DNA of 64,000 bases from Brevibacterium sp. RIT 803 (GTDB taxonomy: Bacteria > Actinomycetota > Actinomycetes > Actinomycetales > Brevibacteriaceae): contig NZ_JAFEMW010000006.1 of the NCBI RefSeq assembly GCF_016892625.1, forward strand, positions 1 through 64,000, read 5' to 3'. Below, piece by piece: positions 9,718 through 19,559 of this stretch (positions are counted from its first letter, which is position 1; every line of letters begins with the position of its first letter). The notes beneath the pieces were generated by a model, which had not been told where the DNA came from, did no database searches, and saw nothing but the letters and a program-made list of their open reading frames with translations. The position numbers were made by a program, and so were the translations under genes.

Positions 9718-11142
9718 TCAGAGTCCGTAGTAGAGCTCGAATTCTGTCGGAGTCGGACGCAGACGTGCAACGTCGATCTCGTTCTCCCGTTTGATCCGAA
9801 TCCACGTCTCGATCAGGTCGGAGGTGAAGACGTCGCCCGCGGTGAGGAAGTCGTGGTCCTTTTCGAGCTCGATGAGCGCCTCATCGAGGGAGCCGGGGAC
9901 CAGCTTGATGTCCTTGGCTTCCTCTGGTGGGAGCTCGTAGAGGTCCTTGTCGATGGGCTCCGGGGGCTCGATGCGATTGCGGATTCCGTCGAGGCCGGCC
10001 ATCAGCTGGGCCGAGAAGGCCAAGTAGGGGTTGGTCGACGGGTCCGGCACGCGGAACTCGAGACGCTTGGCCTTCGGCGAGCTGCCGGTGACCGGGATGC
10101 GGATCGCGGCGGAGCGGTTGCGAGCCGAGTAGACGAGGTTGACGGGAGCTTCGTATCCGGGCACGAGACGACGGTACGAGTTGATCGTCGGGTTGGTGAA
10201 GGCCAGCACTGCGCCTGCGTGTTCGATGAGGCCGCCGATGTACCAGCGAGCCAGATCGGAGAGCCCACCATAGCCGTTCTCGTCGTAGAACAGCGGTTCA
10301 CCGTTCTTCCACAGCGACTGGTGGCAGTGCATGCCCGAACCGTTGTCATCGAAGAGCGGCTTGGGCATGAAGGTGGCCGACTTGCCGAGTTCGTAGGCGG
10401 TGTTCTTGATCACGTACTTGAAGTCGAGGAGCTGATCGCCGGCATGCTGCAGGGTCTTGAACTTGTAGTTGATCTCCTGCTGACCTGCGGTGCCGACCTC
10501 ATGGTGGGCCCGCTCCATCTCGAAACCGATCTGCTCCAGCGTCAGCGACATCTGATCGCGGATGTCGGCGAACTTATCCTGGGGTGAGACAGGGAAGTAT
10601 CCGCCCTTGAACGGGGTCTTGTAGCCGAGGTTGCCGCCGGGCTCGTCTTCGCCCGTGTTCCAGGCGGCTTCCTCAGAGTCGATCTTGTAGAAGCTGCTGC
10701 CCGGGGTGTTCTGGTAGCGGATGGAGTCGAAGAGGTAGAACTCTGCCTCGGCGCCGAAGAAGACGGTGTCGGCGATGCCGGTGCTCTCGAGGTAGGCCTC
10801 AGCCTTGGCCGCAACCTGGCGAGGGTCACGAGAGTAGGGCTCATCGGTGAAGGGATCGACGATCGAGTGCGTGATGACCAAGGTCTTGGCCTCGCGGAAA
10901 GGGTCGATGTAAGCCGATGAGACATCGGCGAGCAGCTTCATGTCCGATTCGTGGATGCCCTGGAAGCCCGTGATTGAGGAACCGTCGAAGAGCAGACCTT
11001 CGGTGATCTCTTCCGAGCCGTACGAGGCTGCAGGAAGGTTGAAATGCTGGACGACACCGGGGAGGTCGCAGAAACGGACGTCAACGAATTTGACGTCGTT
11101 CTCCGAGATGTAGTTGACGAGTTCTTCAGCAGACGAGAACAC
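9718..11142 (-). CDS. glnA: Glutamine synthetase, type I, main enzyme regulated by adenylylation
   Basis: This 474-residue enzyme makes glutamine from glutamate, ammonium and ATP. It shows [18 protein letters not shown] at the N terminus, [29 protein letters not shown], the ATP-binding [17 protein letters not shown], and [17 protein letters not shown]. The adenylylation site [11 protein letters not shown] places the modified tyrosine near residue 402, the target of GlnE encoded nearby. The start is a GTG at 11142 preceded by AGGAGA. Upstream, three five-base half-sites at 11-base intervals form a GlnR-type operator, so control is likely both at transcription and by AMP addition. It is divergent from the RDD gene. 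Confidence 0.96.
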   Translation of the reverse strand: MFSSAEELVNYISENDVKFVDVRFCDLPGVVQHFNLPAASYGSEEITEGLLFDGSSITGFQGIHESDMKLLADVSSAYIDPFREAKTLVITHSIVDPFTDEPYSRDPRQVAAKAEAYLESTGIADTVFFGAEAEFYLFDSIRYQNTPGSSFYKIDSEEAAWNTGEDEPGGNLGYKTPFKGGYFPVSPQDKFADIRDQMSLTLEQIGFEMERAHHEVGTAGQQEINYKFKTLQHAGDQLLDFKYVIKNTAYELGKSATFMPKPLFDDNGSGMHCHQSLWKNGEPLFYDENGYGGLSDLARWYIGGLIEHAGAVLAFTNPTINSYRRLVPGYEAPVNLVYSARNRSAAIRIPVTGSSPKAKRLEFRVPDPSTNPYLAFSAQLMAGLDGIRNRIEPPEPIDKDLYELPPEEAKDIKLVPGSLDEALIELEKDHDFLTAGDVFTSDLIETWIRIKRENEIDVARLRPTPTEFELYYGL

Positions 11143-11218
11143 TTAGTCTCCTAGTTAGATTATGGTGGTCGTTTGTCTTGACCATTGCCAATCTTAGTTG
11201 CAAGCAGGTGAAGTGGTG

Positions 11219-11245
11219 ATGACGTCCATGTTTCGGGCATGTTTC
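11219..11245 (-). promoter_or_regulatory. GlnR-like operator upstream of glnA
   Basis: On the minus strand the half-sites GAAAC (11245-11241), GAAAC (11234-11230) and GTCAT (11223-11219) are each separated by exactly six bases. The known actinobacterial GlnR box alternates GTnAC-like and GAAAC-like half-sites with six-base spacers. It lies about 75-105 bases before the GTG start of glnA, where an activator would sit. MtrA recognises related sequences, so the binding protein is inferred. Confidence 0.6.
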
Positions 11246-11285
11246 CTGAGGGGTCGTCCAGGTTCGATTTGGGTAAGCTGGGTTC

Positions 11286-11726
11286 GTGATTAATCGTGAT
11301 GACCTCGGTTCCTGGCTTGAGGGACCCAAGATTGAGCGTGAAGACGGCGATTGGCCGGGCAGGCGCTTGGGTTTGCCGGAGACCGGCTCACATTCGCTCG
11401 CTCCCGCCTGGCGCAGACTGCTGGGCCTCCTGGTGGATTGGTTCTTGTGCCTGGCCATCGCCAATCTCATCGGCTCGTCCAATCCGCTTCTGGCTCCGGG
11501 CATATTCGCACTGGAGCACTTCCTGCTCGTGTCCACGCTCGGATACACGGTCGGCCACAGGATATTCGGAATCGAGGTCCGTCGCCTTGACGGTCATGTG
11601 CCGGGGTTCGCCAAAACACTCATCCGCACTGCTCTGGTCGTCCTCGTCATTCCCGCGCTGATCTTCAACCGCGACAATCGCGGTCTCCATGATCTGGCTG
11701 CCGGCACACTCATTCTCAAACGCTGA
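11286..11726 (+). CDS. RDD-family membrane protein
   Basis: The 146-residue protein has the RDD layout: a first helix with the Arg-Asp pair (RRLLGLLVDWFLCLAI), a second helix around FALEHFLLVSTLGYTVGHRIFGIEV, and a third around TALVVLVIPALIF, followed by DNRGLHDLAAGTLIL, the family's C-terminal signature. The cellular role is not established; some RDD proteins act in ion exchange. The GTG at 11286 lies eight bases after a TAAGCT hexamer, so the message is probably leaderless. The divergent arrangement with glnA is common in actinobacteria. Confidence 0.85.
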   Translation: MINRDDLGSWLEGPKIEREDGDWPGRRLGLPETGSHSLAPAWRRLLGLLVDWFLCLAIANLIGSSNPLLAPGIFALEHFLLVSTLGYTVGHRIFGIEVRRLDGHVPGFAKTLIRTALVVLVIPALIFNRDNRGLHDLAAGTLILKR

Positions 11727-11790
11727 GGCATGTCCCGGCTGAGGACCGCTCGTCCTGGTTGAGAGCTCTTTGTGCAGAAGCGAAACTGCA

Positions 11791-11834
11791 GACCAGTGGG
11801 GCACCGACTCGATCGAGTCGGTGCCCCACTGGTC
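11791..11834. terminator. Perfect 44-base palindrome, bidirectional terminator
   Basis: The 22-base arms are exact complements centred between 11812 and 11813. It lies between the convergent RDD and DUF4191 genes. Confidence 0.8.
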
Positions 11835-11900
11835 TTACTGTGACTGCTAATAGTGCGTCGGTGTGGACCACTGCAGCGCCTCGGTGTGTGAGCGCAGAGA

Positions 11901-12632
11901 TCAGCGTCCGCGCATCGCCTTATGGTTCGGGCGAGCCTTGTTCGGGTCAATGCCCTTCGGGATCGGAGGACGAGTCCCCTGGGTGCCGAGAGCAGCGAGA
12001 CGATTGCGCACGGCCAGCACTTCGTTCTTATTGAGTTTGCGCGGAAGCTTCTGCACGGCCGGCACAACCTGCTTCATCTTCAGCTGGCCATCCTCGTTGC
12101 CTCCCTGGAACGTGTGAACCGGGACATTGGGCAGAATGCGCTCATGGCGTTTGCGCTCTTTGGCCAGCAGCTTCGCACTGCGACCCTTCGGTCCTTCGCT
12201 GAGCAGAACGACTCCCGCGCGACCGGTCGAGCGGAACACGAGGTCGCGGCTCTTCGGGTCGATGGCGATGGGCTTGTCGTCCATGAGGTAACCGCGGCGG
12301 GCGGTGTTGAGGACGGCACCGAAGGCTCCGGGCTGTCCGTCCATCTGCGCGAAAGCTGCGGTTTCGGCAAACCGACCGAGCATGAACATGCCGAGCAGCA
12401 GACCCACCATGAAACCGAGGATCGTTGTGAAGACCGCTCCGCCGAACAGAAGTCCGGCCAACAAGCCGATGAGCGTGCAGCCGAGGATCGCCGCGGCCAA
12501 CAGCCACGGGGTGGCCTTGTTGTGCCTGGCCGACAGTTCGTAGACCTGCTTCATCTGCGCCAGACGTCCTGGCTTCTTGTTCGGATCCTTGGGCTTCCGG
12601 CGGAAAAGTCCCTTGCGCGGTTCTTCGCTCAT
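11901..12632 (-). CDS. DUF4191 membrane protein
   Basis: The 243-residue protein has a basic N terminus (GLFRRKPKDPNKKPGRLAQMKQ), two adjacent hydrophobic helices (about residues 43-63 and 66-86), and a basic cytosolic tail ending in RPNHKAMRGR. It corresponds to the actinobacterial DUF4191 family (Rv2219 in M. tuberculosis), which sits between glnA1 and lipA there as here. No enzymatic motif is visible. It follows lipA with a 55-base gap on the same strand and may share the transcript of lipB-lipA. Function unknown. Confidence 0.85.
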   Translation of the reverse strand: MSEEPRKGLFRRKPKDPNKKPGRLAQMKQVYELSARHNKATPWLLAAAILGCTLIGLLAGLLFGGAVFTTILGFMVGLLLGMFMLGRFAETAAFAQMDGQPGAFGAVLNTARRGYLMDDKPIAIDPKSRDLVFRSTGRAGVVLLSEGPKGRSAKLLAKERKRHERILPNVPVHTFQGGNEDGQLKMKQVVPAVQKLPRKLNKNEVLAVRNRLAALGTQGTRPPIPKGIDPNKARPNHKAMRGR

Positions 12633-12687
12633 GCTCTCACTTGCTCTTGAATGGCGTATCGGCGTCGGGGCTGGGCCCCGAGCGCTC

Positions 12688-13740
12688 TCATTGCTCAGCA
12701 GTCAAGTCTACCTCTTCGCCCGGACCGAATGTATCCACAACGGCCTGAGCCTCCTGCTTGGCAGGAGTGTGCTTATCAAGGTGGGACAGGTGGGCGGGGA
12801 TCTGCTCCCCACGGTGGCGCATAGCGGTCGCCCACAGGCGGCCGGCACGGTATGAGGAACGCACCAGGGGGCCGGACATGACGCCTGAGAATCCGATGTC
12901 CTGCGCGGCATCGCGCAGCATCACGAAGTCGGCCGGCTTGACCCACCGGGTGACGGGGTGGTGGCGGGGGGAGGGCCTCAGGTACTGGTTGATCGTGATG
13001 AGATCACACCCAGCCGCGTGCAGGTCACGCAGAGTCTCAATGATCTCGTCGTTCGTCTCACCCATGCCCAGCATGAGGTTGGACTTCGTGATGAGTCCGG
13101 CCTCGCGTGCCCGGGTGATCACGGACAGTGACCGCTCGTAGCGGAAGGCCGGACGGATCCGCTTGAAAATGCGGGGGACGGTCTCAACATTGTGAGCCAG
13201 CACCTCCGGACGTGAGGAGAAGACCTCTGCCAGCTGATCGGGTTCAGCGTTGAAGTCAGGGATGAGGAGTTCGACGCCCGTACCGCTTCCATCGGCGCTG
13301 TTGAGATTGTGGATCTGACGCACGGTCTCGGCATACAACCATGCGCCGCCGTCGTCGAGGTCGTCGCGGGCAACTCCGGTGATCGTCGAATAGCGCAGGC
13401 CCATCTCTCCGACGGAGGCTGCCACGCGGCGAGGTTCATCGGCATCGAAATCGGCAGGCTTGCCTGTATCGATCTGACAGAAATCACAGCGTCGTGTGCA
13501 CTGTTCGCCGCCGATGAGGAACGTCGCTTCGCGGTCTTCCCAGCATTCGAAGATATTGGGGCAACCGGCTTCTTCGCAGACAGTGTGCAGCTCCTGCTTG
13601 CGAACCAGTGATTTCAGAGACGTGTATTCGGGGCCGATATGGGCCTTTGCCTTGATCCAGGCTGGCTTGTCTTCGATCGGCGTCTCTGAGTTCCGTGCTT
13701 CGACACGGAGCATGCGACGGCCTTCTGGCGCTATGGTCAC
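12688..13740 (-). CDS. lipA: Lipoyl synthase
   Basis: The 350-residue radical SAM enzyme inserts two sulfur atoms into the protein-bound octanoyl chain to make lipoate. The auxiliary iron-sulfur cluster ligands are [12 protein letters not shown] and the radical SAM cluster ligands are CTRRCDFC; the C-terminal RSSYRAG, with its conserved serine, is also present. I chose the GTG at 13740 because AGGAGA lies six bases before it; the open frame runs 20 codons further upstream into lipB. It follows lipB by 10 bases, so both steps of lipoate synthesis are in one operon, close to the E2 protein that carries the cofactor. Confidence 0.95.
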   Translation of the reverse strand: MTIAPEGRRMLRVEARNSETPIEDKPAWIKAKAHIGPEYTSLKSLVRKQELHTVCEEAGCPNIFECWEDREATFLIGGEQCTRRCDFCQIDTGKPADFDADEPRRVAASVGEMGLRYSTITGVARDDLDDGGAWLYAETVRQIHNLNSADGSGTGVELLIPDFNAEPDQLAEVFSSRPEVLAHNVETVPRIFKRIRPAFRYERSLSVITRAREAGLITKSNLMLGMGETNDEIIETLRDLHAAGCDLITINQYLRPSPRHHPVTRWVKPADFVMLRDAAQDIGFSGVMSGPLVRSSYRAGRLWATAMRHRGEQIPAHLSHLDKHTPAKQEAQAVVDTFGPGEEVDLTAEQ

Positions 13741-13750
13741 GTCTGATCTC

Positions 13751-14389
13751 CTAGGCTGTGATGTGGTTGTGCAGGATCTCGTCAAGGCGGTTCGCGACAT
13801 CCTCAGGTGTCACGCTTCGGCCAAGCTCTGCACTCATGGTGGTGGTGTCGGCGTCCGTGATCCCGCAGGCGATGATCGATTCGTATGCGTCGAGGTCATT
13901 GCTGCAGTTCAGTGCCAGACCGTGCATGGTCACGCCTTCGTGGATGCGGATGCCGATTGCGCCGATCTTCCGGTCACGGCGGGTTCCGTCTCCGAGGATC
14001 CACACACCCGCGCGCCCCTCGATGGTCGTGGCTTCGATGTCGTATTCAGCGAGAAGTTCGATCATCGAATCCTCGAGCTGAGAGACGAACAGTCTGACCT
14101 CTTTGGTGTCGTTGAGCTTGTACACGAGGTAGGCGACGAGCTGACCCGGCCCATGCCAGGTGATCTTCCCTCCACGGTCGACATCGACGACCTCAGTGCC
14201 GTCGGTCGGCCGCTCATGGTCTTCTGTGCGTTTTCCGGCAGTGTAGACCGGCGGGTGTTCGAGCAGGAGAATCGTTGATCTGCGATCCCCAGCGAGCACT
14301 TCTTCGTGATACTTCTTCTGCAAGTCCCAGGTTCGCAGGTAGTCCGAGTAAACGGGTGCGAAGCCCAGTGTTTCGGTGACCAGAGGCAT
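13751..14389 (-). CDS. lipB: Octanoyl-[acyl carrier protein]:protein octanoyltransferase
   Basis: The 212-residue enzyme moves an octanoyl group from acyl carrier protein to the lipoyl domain lysine, the first step of lipoate synthesis. It shows the [17 protein letters not shown] motif, the catalytic lysine in [10 protein letters not shown] and the catalytic cysteine in SIIACGITD. Length and order match the family. It is the first gene of the lipB-lipA operon and is divergent from the pseudokinase-like gene. Confidence 0.95.
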   Translation of the reverse strand: MPLVTETLGFAPVYSDYLRTWDLQKKYHEEVLAGDRRSTILLLEHPPVYTAGKRTEDHERPTDGTEVVDVDRGGKITWHGPGQLVAYLVYKLNDTKEVRLFVSQLEDSMIELLAEYDIEATTIEGRAGVWILGDGTRRDRKIGAIGIRIHEGVTMHGLALNCSNDLDAYESIIACGITDADTTTMSAELGRSVTPEDVANRLDEILHNHITA

Positions 14390-14469
14390 GCCTCCAGACT
14401 ATGTCCCTTCACCCGGGGGTTCAATTTCATTGAAGATGAGCCTCAACACCTTTGGGCACTCTGACCCTA

Positions 14470-14498
14470 TTGACATAGATCGGTACATCAAACACTAT
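14470..14498 (+). promoter_or_regulatory. AT-rich promoter before the pseudokinase-like gene
   Basis: A perfect TTGACA at 14470-14475 is followed after 17 bases by CACTAT at 14493-14498. The surrounding 14452-14535 is far richer in A and T than the rest of the window and holds direct repeats ATCAAACA (14487 and 14507) and CACTATTAA (14493 and 14526). The start codon follows at 14568. Confidence 0.5.
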
Positions 14499-14567
14499 TA
14501 AATAGAATCAAACATACTCATATTGCACTATTAATGCCGCGCAATCCATCGACGGAGATGACGAACA

Positions 14568-16016
14568 ATGACGTGGGAACTCCAAGCCCCGATCTCTGAC
14601 GACATTCATCGACTGGTGAATGCTCAGGGGCAGACGCTCTGGGGAGTCGCCCATGGCGGCTTCGACGCAGATCATCCGGATGCTCTCGGCATCGCCGAGG
14701 TCGATCTTCCTACCGGCCCCACCTCGCTTCTGCTCGTGAAACCACTTGCCGGCGGCCTCGTCCTCGACGCCATACGTTCCTACCAGGGGCTGGTGGAAGG
14801 GGAGTTGGCCACGCTCTTCCTCGGCGTCGTCGACGAGCTGCGGGGGAGCAGCCATGCGCAATCCCGTCTCTGCCTCGAGAGCATCGGCCTTGATGCCGAT
14901 GGCCACCCCCGGATCATTCCCGGAATCAGGCGAACATCGCCGGCTTCGACCCGATTCGCGGTCGGAGAGATGATCTTTCACGCGGCGCACGGTCGTCCGT
15001 GGGAGCAGAGTCCCCTTCCGGTCTCCGTCGCCCTGGACGGCTGCTCCCAGCCGCTGCAGACGTTGGTCGCACAGCTGCTTGGCGACCCGCGTGCCGTCTC
15101 CGGTCTCAATGACATCCTCGACGAGGTGGGCGCGGCACTACATCGAACCGGGGCCGCCAGTGCGCTCCCGCTGCTGCCTGCTGAAGCCGACCTCGACCCC
15201 GGACAGGCCCTGACGGCCCGCTTGCGAGCAGCCAAGTCATCGGTGCCCGGGCGTCGGGCCGATACTGCAACGGCGCCCGGTCGATCCGAGACCACAGGCA
15301 CTGCGGGTCGGCTGCGGGCAGCCAGCCGCGAAGGTGTTCGCAGGAGGCACCGAGGACTTCACCGAGGCCCAGCGAGTCCGAACTGGTTGACCCGTCTGTC
15401 ATCAACGTTCGGTGAGGGATGTCGCAGGCTGCTGGATCGGATGCAGACTGTGGAACGACGACCACAGAAGCTGATGACCGGGCCGCGAGCTTGGGCTCTC
15501 CTCGCAGTTCTCGTGACGATCCTCGGCGGGTCCGTCATGGTCAGGACGTGGACCACGGAGGGAACCGCCGCCTCGGTGAGTTCGCCGGAGGACTCAGGGC
15601 GGACTTCGGCAGAGGGCGCCGTGCCGGGAACGAGTGAGCCGGACGACGACGCCTGGAGGATGTCGGACAGCCAGATCTTTGCCCTGCTGGACGATCTCTG
15701 CCGAAAGCGCTCTGATGCGTTGAGTGCCGGCGATGTACAGGCTTTAGCGGCACTGACCGTCCCCGACTCCTCAGCTGCAGCGGCCGATGAGCTGCTCGAA
15801 CTCCGCGCCTTCGTCGGCCATGACTACACGATCGAGCTGGATGATCCAGTCGTCACAGAGCACACGGACGACCACATATTGGTCCGGGCCCGCATGTCGA
15901 CGAGCGTCACGGCCGGAGGGAAGGAGTCAGGGTTCGGGCCCACACACGTCGAGTTCGAGTTGGTGCCCCACGGCAGTGCCGTCAAGATTCTCGCAGTCAC
16001 GGAGATCGACGGCTGA
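14568..16016 (+). CDS. Pseudokinase-like membrane protein with extracellular NTF2-like tail
   Basis: The 482-residue protein has three parts. Residues 1-200 look like a degenerate serine/threonine kinase fold: the order of LLLVKPLAGG, a helix ending in GVVDELRGSSHAQS, and LCLESIGLDADGHPRII resembles the region around the catalytic loop, but the HRD and DFG residues are missing. Residues 210-300 are a basic, low-complexity linker. One membrane helix (about 306-326) precedes an extracellular acidic linker and a C-terminal domain of about 115 residues (MSDSQIFALLDDLCRKRSDALSAGD...), similar in pattern to SnoaL/NTF2 or ARC6-like domains. It is a single gene on the strand opposite to the lipB and sucB genes. 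The kinase relation is my inference from pattern. Confidence 0.7.
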   Translation: MTWELQAPISDDIHRLVNAQGQTLWGVAHGGFDADHPDALGIAEVDLPTGPTSLLLVKPLAGGLVLDAIRSYQGLVEGELATLFLGVVDELRGSSHAQSRLCLESIGLDADGHPRIIPGIRRTSPASTRFAVGEMIFHAAHGRPWEQSPLPVSVALDGCSQPLQTLVAQLLGDPRAVSGLNDILDEVGAALHRTGAASALPLLPAEADLDPGQALTARLRAAKSSVPGRRADTATAPGRSETTGTAGRLRAASREGVRRRHRGLHRGPASPNWLTRLSSTFGEGCRRLLDRMQTVERRPQKLMTGPRAWALLAVLVTILGGSVMVRTWTTEGTAASVSSPEDSGRTSAEGAVPGTSEPDDDAWRMSDSQIFALLDDLCRKRSDALSAGDVQALAALTVPDSSAAAADELLELRAFVGHDYTIELDDPVVTEHTDDHILVRARMSTSVTAGGKESGFGPTHVEFELVPHGSAVKILAVTEIDG

Positions 16017-16057
16017 TTGGAGGGGAGGTCCGGTTGCTTGGGGATAGGTATGAAGGA

Positions 16058-16095
16058 ATGGGAAAGCCGGCCACATCAGTGACCGGCTTTCCCAT
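16058..16095. terminator. Hairpin terminator between the pseudokinase-like gene and sucB
   Basis: Arms 16058-16073 and 16080-16095 pair with one mismatch around a six-base loop, between two convergent genes. Confidence 0.75.
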
Positions 16096-16144
16096 CTCCC
16101 TGGAGAGTCTGGCGACTCACCTCAGGAACTGCTCCTGGTACATA

Positions 16145-17998
16145 TCAGAGCTCGAGGTCCGCTTCGAAGTTGCCTTCTTCCAGACGCGCCTTGATCGTCT
16201 GCAGGAATCGTCCTGCATCCGCACCGTCAACCAACTGGTGGTTGTAGGTCAACGGCAGGTAGACCATGTCGCGGATGGCGATGGACTCTTCCCCGTCTGC
16301 AGTCTTGACGACGATCGGACGTCGCACGATCGTACCGGTGCCCAGAATGCCCATCTGCGGCTGATTGATGATCGGAGTATCGAACAGTGCACCCACCGAA
16401 CCGATATTGGTGATGGTGAACGTTCCACCTGAGAGCTCATCAGGCATGATCTTGTTGTTGCGAGTCCGGTCCGCGACATCGTCGATGGATTTCGAGATCC
16501 CGGCGATGCTCAGGTCGCCAGCGTCTTTGATCACCGGCACGAGGAGTCCACGGGGGGTGTCCACCGCGATCGCCAGGTGCTCATGATCGAAGTACGTGAT
16601 CTGCTGAGATTCCAGATCGTACTGTGCGTTGACCTTCGGGTGCTGCTTGAGCGCCTCGACGACGGCCTTACCGAAGAACGGCAGGTAGGTCAGCTTCGAA
16701 CCGTGCTTTTCCTGGAAGGCCTCTTTGTTGGCCTTGCGCAGTTTCACGACCTGAGTCATATCGACCTCGACCACCTGGGTCAGCTGAGCCGATACGTCGA
16801 GGGACTCGCTCATCCGCTTGGCAATCGTCTGGCGGATGCGCGAAGCCTTCTCCGTGGTGCCACGAAGCTTCGCGGCTTCCTCGGGAATCTCGAGCTTGAA
16901 CGGTGCCTTCGCACCGCCGGCTGTCGGAGCTGCCGAACTCGTCGCTGCCGAACCACGATTCGCGGCCGCGGCGACGACGTCCTGCTTGCGGATGCGTCCG
17001 CCCACACCGGTGCCGGTGACCGAGCTCAGATCGACTCCCTCATCGCGTGCCAGACGGCGCACGAGAGGGGTCACATATGCGGCATTCTCACCAACGGTGT
17101 CAGCAGCGGCGGGAGCAGATGCTGAGCTCTCAGAGTTCGCCGCAGCAGGCTTCGAAGCGGCCGGGGCAGAGGTCTCCTGCTTCGGTGCTTCTTCTGCGGG
17201 TGCGGACTTCTCGTCTTCGGCAGGTGCTTCTTCCGCTGGCTCCTCAGCAGGGGCTTCCTGAGGCTGTTCGGCCGGAGCTTCCTCTTCAGCGGCGGAGGAC
17301 TCTGCCTCAGCCTCCTCTGAATCGGAGGGTCCCGAGTCGGAGGAGGCAGGAGCGCCTGAGCCGACGCGAGCCAACGGTGCGCCGACCTCGACGGTCTCGT
17401 CCTCTTCGGCCAGGTGTGCCTGGACTGTGCCTGCCACGGGCGAGGGAACCTCGGTGTCGACCTTGTCGGTGGACACCTCAAGCAGAGGTTCGTCGACCTC
17501 AACCTCTTCGCCGACCTCTTTGAGCCACCGAGTGACGGTGCCTTCGGTCACGGACTCACCGAGCGCTGGCATGGTGATCTCCGTGCCTTCGCCTTCGGAA
17601 TCCGACGAGGCCGGTGCTTCAGCTTCTGATTCGTCTGCCGAGTCAGAAGCTTCTTCCTCGGCGTCCTCTGCTGCTGCGGGCTCGGATTCTTCGGCTGCTT
17701 CAGAGGAGTCCTCGTCGGAGGAGTCCTCTGCCTCGGTCGAGTCTGCGGAATCGGATCCGCTGCCGTCGCCGATGTAGGCAAGGTCTCCACCGACTTCGAC
17801 GACATCGTCTTCGTCGGCCAAGATCTTCTCCAGAACACCTGCGTACGGGCTGGGGATCTCCGTGTCGACCTTGTCGGTCGACACCTCGAGCAAGGGCTCG
17901 TCTACTTCGATTTCTTCACCGACGGACTTCAGCCAGCGGGTGACTGTTCCTTCGGTCACCGACTCACCGAGAGCCGGCATCTGCACGGAATTCGACAT
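16145..17998 (-). CDS. sucB: Dihydrolipoamide acyltransferase (E2) with two lipoyl domains
   Basis: The 617-residue protein has two lipoyl domains with the modified lysines K43 and K179 (both in [10 protein letters not shown]), two long acidic Ala/Glu/Ser/Pro linkers (about 80-138 and 215-305), an E3/E1-binding domain around residues 310-350 ([20 protein letters not shown]), and a catalytic acyltransferase domain with the active-site H587 in [10 protein letters not shown]. In corynebacteria and mycobacteria this single E2, although named SucB, serves pyruvate dehydrogenase and a mixed complex with the OdhA/Kgd protein. It follows lpdA (E3) by 20 bases. Confidence 0.93.
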   Translation of the reverse strand: MSNSVQMPALGESVTEGTVTRWLKSVGEEIEVDEPLLEVSTDKVDTEIPSPYAGVLEKILADEDDVVEVGGDLAYIGDGSGSDSADSTEAEDSSDEDSSEAAEESEPAAAEDAEEEASDSADESEAEAPASSDSEGEGTEITMPALGESVTEGTVTRWLKEVGEEVEVDEPLLEVSTDKVDTEVPSPVAGTVQAHLAEEDETVEVGAPLARVGSGAPASSDSGPSDSEEAEAESSAAEEEAPAEQPQEAPAEEPAEEAPAEDEKSAPAEEAPKQETSAPAASKPAAANSESSASAPAAADTVGENAAYVTPLVRRLARDEGVDLSSVTGTGVGGRIRKQDVVAAAANRGSAATSSAAPTAGGAKAPFKLEIPEEAAKLRGTTEKASRIRQTIAKRMSESLDVSAQLTQVVEVDMTQVVKLRKANKEAFQEKHGSKLTYLPFFGKAVVEALKQHPKVNAQYDLESQQITYFDHEHLAIAVDTPRGLLVPVIKDAGDLSIAGISKSIDDVADRTRNNKIMPDELSGGTFTITNIGSVGALFDTPIINQPQMGILGTGTIVRRPIVVKTADGEESIAIRDMVYLPLTYNHQLVDGADAGRFLQTIKARLEEGNFEADLEL

Positions 17999-18018
17999 GT
18001 CTTTCGTCTCCTCGGATC

Positions 18019-19407
18019 TTAAGAGTGGAAGTGCAGGGGTTTGCCGGCAAGGGCCAGGTGGGCCTCGCCGAGTGCTTCATTCTGCGTCGGGTGAGCGTGA
18101 ATGAGTTGCGCAACTTCCTCTGGGAATGCCTCCCAGTTGACGATCAGTTGGGCCTCGCCGGCCTGTTCGCTCAGTCGAGCGCCAATGCCGTGGACGCCGA
18201 CGACGGGTCCGTCCTTCTCACGGATGACCTTGATCAGACCCGTGGTATTGAGGATCACGGACTTGCCGTTGCCGCCCAGGTTGTATTCGATGGATTCGAC
18301 GCTGTCGGCTCCATACTGCTCTTCGGCCTGCTTGGACGAGAGTCCGACAGAGAAGATCTCGGGTTCGCAGTAGGTCACGCGAGGAATCCCGGATTCCAAT
18401 ACAGGAACCGGGTTGAGTCCAGCGATCTCCTCGGCGATGAAGATTCCCTGACCGAAGGCACGGTGGGCCAGCTGAAGGCCGGGAACGATGTCGCCGCAGG
18501 CGTAGATGTTCCCGACGCCGGTGTGGAGCCGCTCGTTGGCCAGGACGAATCCGCGGTCCATGGGGATGCCCTGCTCTTCGAAGCCGAACCCGTCGGTGAC
18601 TGGGCCGCGGCCGACAGCGACGAGGAGGTACTCGGCTTCGAGGACCGAACCGTCTTCGAGGGTCACCTTGACTCCGTCGGCGGTCTCTTCGACGCCCTTG
18701 AACATGGTGCCGAGCTTGAAGCCGATCTTGCGCTTCTTGAAGGCGCGTTCGAGGTTCTTCGAGATCGTCTCGTCCTCGTTGGCCACGAGGTGCTTGAGTC
18801 CCTCGACGATGGTGACCTTTGCGCCGAACGACGACCACACGCTGGCGAACTCGACGCCGATGACGCCGCCGCCGAGGACGATCGCTGAGCCGGGAACCTT
18901 GTCGAGCTCGAGAGCCTCGGTGCTCGTGATCACGCGCTCGGTGATGTCGAGGCCGATGGTCTTCGACGTCGACCCTGTCGACAGGAGAACATTGGTGCCG
19001 GTGACGGTGTGCTTGCCGTCTTCGCCCTCGACCTCGACCGTATCCTTGCCGACGAGTTTGCCGGTGCCGAAGTACGTGTCGATTCCACGTGCTTTGACCA
19101 GACCCTGCAGGCCCTTATAGTTGCGAGAAATGACATTGTTCTTGTAGTCGAGGACTTTCTCGATGTCGATGCCCTTGAATTCGACCTCAATGCCGAAGTT
19201 GGACGATTCCTTCGCTGTGTCGGCGACTTCTGCAGCGTGCAGAAGCGCCTTCGTCGGAACACAACCGCGGTGCAAGCATGTGCCGCCAACCTTGTCGCGT
19301 TCGATCAAAGCAACCTTCATGTCGAGCTCTGCAGCGCGCAGCGCGGCAGCGTAGCCGCCGGTTCCGCCGCCGAGAACGACAAGGTCGTAGGTCAATGAGT
19401 CACTCAC
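18019..19407 (-). CDS. lpdA: Dihydrolipoyl dehydrogenase (E3)
   Basis: The 462-residue flavoprotein reoxidises dihydrolipoate on E2 with NAD. It has the FAD motif [19 protein letters not shown], the redox cysteines C44 and C49 in [13 protein letters not shown], the NAD motif [20 protein letters not shown] and the C-terminal [13 protein letters not shown] with the active-site histidine and glutamate. It lies directly before sucB and after pepA on the same strand, so it is probably read with sucB. Confidence 0.95.
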   Translation of the reverse strand: MSDSLTYDLVVLGGGTGGYAAALRAAELDMKVALIERDKVGGTCLHRGCVPTKALLHAAEVADTAKESSNFGIEVEFKGIDIEKVLDYKNNVISRNYKGLQGLVKARGIDTYFGTGKLVGKDTVEVEGEDGKHTVTGTNVLLSTGSTSKTIGLDITERVITSTEALELDKVPGSAIVLGGGVIGVEFASVWSSFGAKVTIVEGLKHLVANEDETISKNLERAFKKRKIGFKLGTMFKGVEETADGVKVTLEDGSVLEAEYLLVAVGRGPVTDGFGFEEQGIPMDRGFVLANERLHTGVGNIYACGDIVPGLQLAHRAFGQGIFIAEEIAGLNPVPVLESGIPRVTYCEPEIFSVGLSSKQAEEQYGADSVESIEYNLGGNGKSVILNTTGLIKVIREKDGPVVGVHGIGARLSEQAGEAQLIVNWEAFPEEVAQLIHAHPTQNEALGEAHLALAGKPLHFHS

Positions 19408-19490
19408 GGATTACTCCTCGTAGCTGTGAATAAGCCTGCCTTACGCAGCTTTCCTTCTATCTTTCCACTTTTCTCGCCAAGGGCGAAAGC

Positions 19491-19546
19491 ACACGCTGTC
19501 TGTTTGGACACAGGTGGCGATGATCACGTCAAGATCGACAGCGTGT
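19491..19546. repeat. Inverted repeat with 36-base spacer between pepA and lpdA
   Basis: ACACGCTGTC (19491-19500) pairs with GACAGCGTGT (19537-19546). It lies in the 152-base gap between the pepA stop and the lpdA start. It could be a terminator for pepA or a regulatory site for lpdA-sucB; the long spacer makes a simple terminator less likely. Confidence 0.45.
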
Positions 19547-19559
19547 AGAAACTGGTGTG

